Source of the DNA: Opisthocomus hoazin
Lineage: Eukaryota > Chordata > Aves > Opisthocomiformes > Opisthocomidae
Assembly: GCF_030867145.1 (NCBI RefSeq)
Contig: NC_134431.1
Coordinates: forward strand, 11,765,089-11,829,088
Direction: 5' to 3'
DNA: 64,000 nucleotides
In this document: positions 61,001 to 64,000 of the stretch, one piece after another
Position numbering within the stretch: position 1 is the stretch's first letter
Layout: each line of letters opens with the position of its first letter
The notes under the pieces: model-generated
The model's input: only the letters and a program-made list of their open reading frames with translations
Told to the model about the DNA's origin: nothing
Database searches by the model: none
Program-made: the position numbers and the translations under genes

Positions 61001-64000
61001 GCGTGGAAATTACTGACAGTTAAGAAGCTGTTGTACAAAAGCAAGCAGCTCGGAGAAAATGCAAAGAATAATGCCAGGAGTTTCAACCACAGATAGCTGT
61101 TTAGATAAAAAGGGCCTGTTACTCTGAGATCTCTGCTTGTGCTGCAACATGCAAATTGCAGAGGGCTGATCCCTGTGTCGCTGTGTGAGTAACGGCCATT
61201 GACTTCAGCAGGCGCTGGGCCCTTGCGACTTTGGTTTTACTTGGGGCAGGGGGTTTTATTTTGTTTCATTTACTGCCCCATGGCAGATTTTTCCTAGAAA
61301 TTGAATCTTTCTATCTGGAAGTCAGTGACAAAACTGGAACAAGGATCAGCGAGTGCAGAGCAGGTTGCCTTCAGGACATTGTGCAGTTTTGTGTCACCTC
61401 CTGAATTTGCACATTAAATAACTAAAATCCTGAAAATGTTAATCTAGAAAACAGTCACCTTGCACTACTCTTTTGCTGTTTCTGTGAACTTATTAGAGAT
61501 TTTATGAACTTGTGATTTGGGTGAAACACAGGTAAATCATTTGGACAAATATTTGCAGGGGGATGGAGGGACGTTATGATGCCATCAGCATCTGGGTTTC
61601 CACTTGTTTGGATTAGGGACATTTTACCTTAATCATTCCCAGACATCTTTGCTAAAATCCCTTCTTTCATTTTTTATCACCTATGAGGTATAGCCAGGCA
61701 GGTTTTCAATTTGTGTGTCTGTGTTAGGTTAAAGTGCTGAAATCTGTTGTTAGAGTGAGTATACGAACAGTCTCATTTTTGTATTTGTCATCTTTCATTA
61801 TAATTGTTTGGAAACATTTTGATTCAGTTAAAATGCACTATTTTCAATATACAAAGTATGTACAAGGGGAACAAGGGAGTGATTATGAGTTTCTCCAATG
61901 AATAAAGCATCTCTTAGCCATCATCCTACAACTGGGAAAGTTCTAATACATGACATCTATATAATTTAACCTAATAATTTCTTTTTTTACAGTGATGTAA
62001 TGGGGAGAGTGACCTGGACTTTGTAAAAGTTCCTCTACTTACTGCAGATTCCCAAGGGCAATGTAACATTCTAGACAGTGTTTTATATGCCCTGATTAAA
62101 ATGTAACATATTTTTGCATTTCCTGTGCAGTGACCTGTTAGTGCTCATAGACAGAACACTTAAAGAACAGTTACAAGGAGACATTTCCAAATGTGCCTAA
62201 TATGCGCAAGTTCTAATAACATTCTTATTTCATTTGAAATTGCAGCTACAGCAGGAACCATTCAGACGGCGCATTGATTTAACTTTTTAATCCACTGTTT
62301 TGCTACGTCAAGTAAAATAAATGTTTGGTTTTAGCCCCGTTTTTTTGCATCACTAAAACTCGTAACTACTTGCTTTAAGCTTGGGATTCTAAAGGGAGCT
62401 ACATTATCTGAGATTTAAAACTTGCTTTTTGTAGCTGCTTTCTCACAACTCCCCTAAGAAAAAAAAAAATACAAAAGTACAACTTTAGCAAAAAGGGCTT
62501 TTATATCTCTATCAATTATAGAAACACCAGCTGCAGTAGATTACAAGTGTGTTTGGCGGATTGTGATGTTGTGTGGAGAAAACTGTCACAAGGAGCTGGA
62601 TTCTGTTCTCCTCGACACCACCGGGATGTAGCACAGCTCCCCAGGCTGCAGCCGGCACTTCTGTCAAAGCTGGAGTGGGCAGGAGCAGGATCCGGCTCTG
62701 AGATTGCCAGATTACATACTGCCAAATCTAGCTCTGTACTTGCGCACACGTCCTGGCACTAGGAAGAAATATGGAGCTGTTGAATGTGAACACAAGTGCT
62801 AACTGTGTGTCGTGTATACATGTGTTTTTCTGTGAGCTGAAGCAAAAGCCATGCCAATACGTCTGTAACCTGGACCAGAAACCTCTGGGGAGAATCACAT
62901 TGGTATTGTTCTTTATGTTTTATATCCAAGATGCTTGTTTACTTTTACTTTCTTGAAGAACAGTGGGGAGAAATGGAACCACAGAACAAGAACTGTTTGA
63001 CCGGCACATAAAGGTAAAGTAGCTGGAAGTCATGAAGAAAAGAAGTACGATATCAAGACAGCAATGCAAGATGGGCAATTTAGCGTTTTTGGTGGTGTTG
63101 AACTCAGGAAAAAATAACGTATCCAAGTGTGTGCGGGTCATAGAAGTCCACTAATATCCTGGAGTAAACGGGTAGCAATGTAAGGACTTTCAGTTGGTTG
63201 CGTCTTGGTTACTGCTTCATTTATCTTACTGTGCTTTGGGTCGCTCTGGGAGGACTTGGTTGGGCCCTGGTTCATTTTAACAAAGAGAAACTGACATAGC
63301 GAAGTTCTGTGTATACTTTACAGTGAAAGTGCAATTTTCTATTTTCATTTAATCCCAGGAATGTTGGCATTTTCCAGGCTGTCAAACAAATGAGTGCACT
63401 GGAGGACAGTTAGATGTGTCTGTCTAGTTCATCTGTCTAATCTACCTCATTTCTAATGTGCCCATCACCATGGTGTCTAGGCGGAAAGTATCTGCCTGAT
63501 TTTGCTTTTTGTCTTTGTCGGCTGTGGTAACTTAATTGAGTCCTAAGCGCTTTCAGATTCATCTGCAAAAATAATAACAAAAACATTATCAGAGTAATGA
63601 TTCATTTTTGTACTCTTATTCAGGATTTCCCCTTTCTCTTCTGAGTGTATTTGGCTAGTTGGTTGTTGTTGCCTTATCTAGAAGAGGTTATATTTTAGAG
63701 GTATTGTATTAAATTGGACTTTTACCTGAGTCAGCAGTGACTCAAAACTTCATTTGGCTTCTGAAGTGAATTCACTCATGTCTTCTAACTTCCTTCTGCT
63801 TTTCTCTGCAGAAGCTGACTTCATTTACTAAGCCACTCAGTTTAGCAGCTGCATCTGTTCTGTGACCCTTTGCAGTATAAAACATAGGTAAAGGTAATAA
63901 AAAGTAATAGAAATTGTGGCTTCAAAAATTGTATCTTCATTTGGAGGCCCTGGTTTCTGTTAAATTTAATGACTTCTCTCTCTGCCAATGAGGTAAAAAT

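Larger units (their letters stand above)
48317..64000 (+). other. TSHZ2: TSHZ2 intron 1 (5' part; continues beyond the window)
   Basis: From the donor to the window end I find no acceptor followed by the expected continuation of the protein (G-Y-A-Q-E-E-like), so exon 2 lies further on. This agrees with the very large first intron of the gene in other vertebrates. The intron is AT-rich after the CpG island. It contains a TTTC microsatellite, a motif-rich block at 49.39-49.53 kb, (T)16 at 50858-50873, (A)17 at 53300-53316, a small hairpin at 55329-55383, old repeats at 57.1 and 57.9 kb and a GC-rich patch at 60.4-61.0 kb. Open frames inside (for example 182 codons antisense at 59963-59415) are not supported as genes. 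Confidence 0.85.

Noticed and set aside
63780..63850. Polypyrimidine tract plus CTGCAG resembling a splice acceptor near the window end
   Set aside because: The following sequence does not encode the expected continuation of TSHZ2, so it is not exon 2.
1..64000. CRISPR arrays, bacterial operons, tRNA or rRNA genes
   Set aside because: None is visible. The sequence is vertebrate nuclear DNA, and no cloverleaf with A and B boxes or rRNA signature was noticed.

Overview
The window looks like nuclear DNA from a bird. It has long AT-rich non-coding stretches with low repeat density. The recognisable transposable elements are relics of CR1 LINEs and an avian-type ERV solo LTR, plus faint ancient amniote SINE or MITE relics. 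I see no L1, Alu or B1 sequence and no bacterial gene organisation. Nearly all open reading frames are chance frames without splice signals, recognisable domains or coding character.

The one protein-coding gene I can support is TSHZ2 (teashirt zinc finger homeobox 2), on the + strand. Only its first coding exon lies here. The ATG at 48277 opens MPRRKQQAPKRAA, the family-specific N-terminus, and a consensus donor (GCAG|GTAAGG) at 48316/48317 interrupts the next codon. This matches the known TSHZ architecture: a tiny first coding exon, a very large first intron, and the zinc fingers and homeodomain in a distant second exon. That second exon is not in the window.

Layout. 1-46.7 kb: gene-free upstream flank, with two long imperfect hairpins (826-898 and 11215-11294), a solo LTR (about 9.37-9.98 kb), a CR1 3' end (28.6-28.8 kb), a longer decayed CR1 reverse-transcriptase fragment (42.7-43.9 kb), several old SINE/MITE-like relics, and a cluster of PBX/PREP-MEIS motifs at 38.12-38.34 kb. 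46.8-48.7 kb: a strong CpG island that holds the TSHZ2 promoter, an alternating GT/GC (Z-DNA-prone) tract, an A-rich leader with a short uORF, and the coding start. 48.3-64 kb: the beginning of intron 1, with a 23-unit TTTC microsatellite, a homeobox/TALE/TCF motif-rich block at 49.39-49.53 kb, a MIR/L2-type relic at 57.1 kb and a GC-rich patch at 60.4-61.0 kb.

The window therefore reads as the promoter and proximal regulatory landscape of a developmental transcription factor. The most interesting candidate is the pair of TALE-homeodomain motif clusters on either side of the TSHZ2 promoter, because fly Teashirt acts together with the TALE proteins Homothorax and Extradenticle. No wholly new coding system is visible. 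All enhancer and hairpin calls come from reading motifs by eye and have not been tested for conservation or expression.
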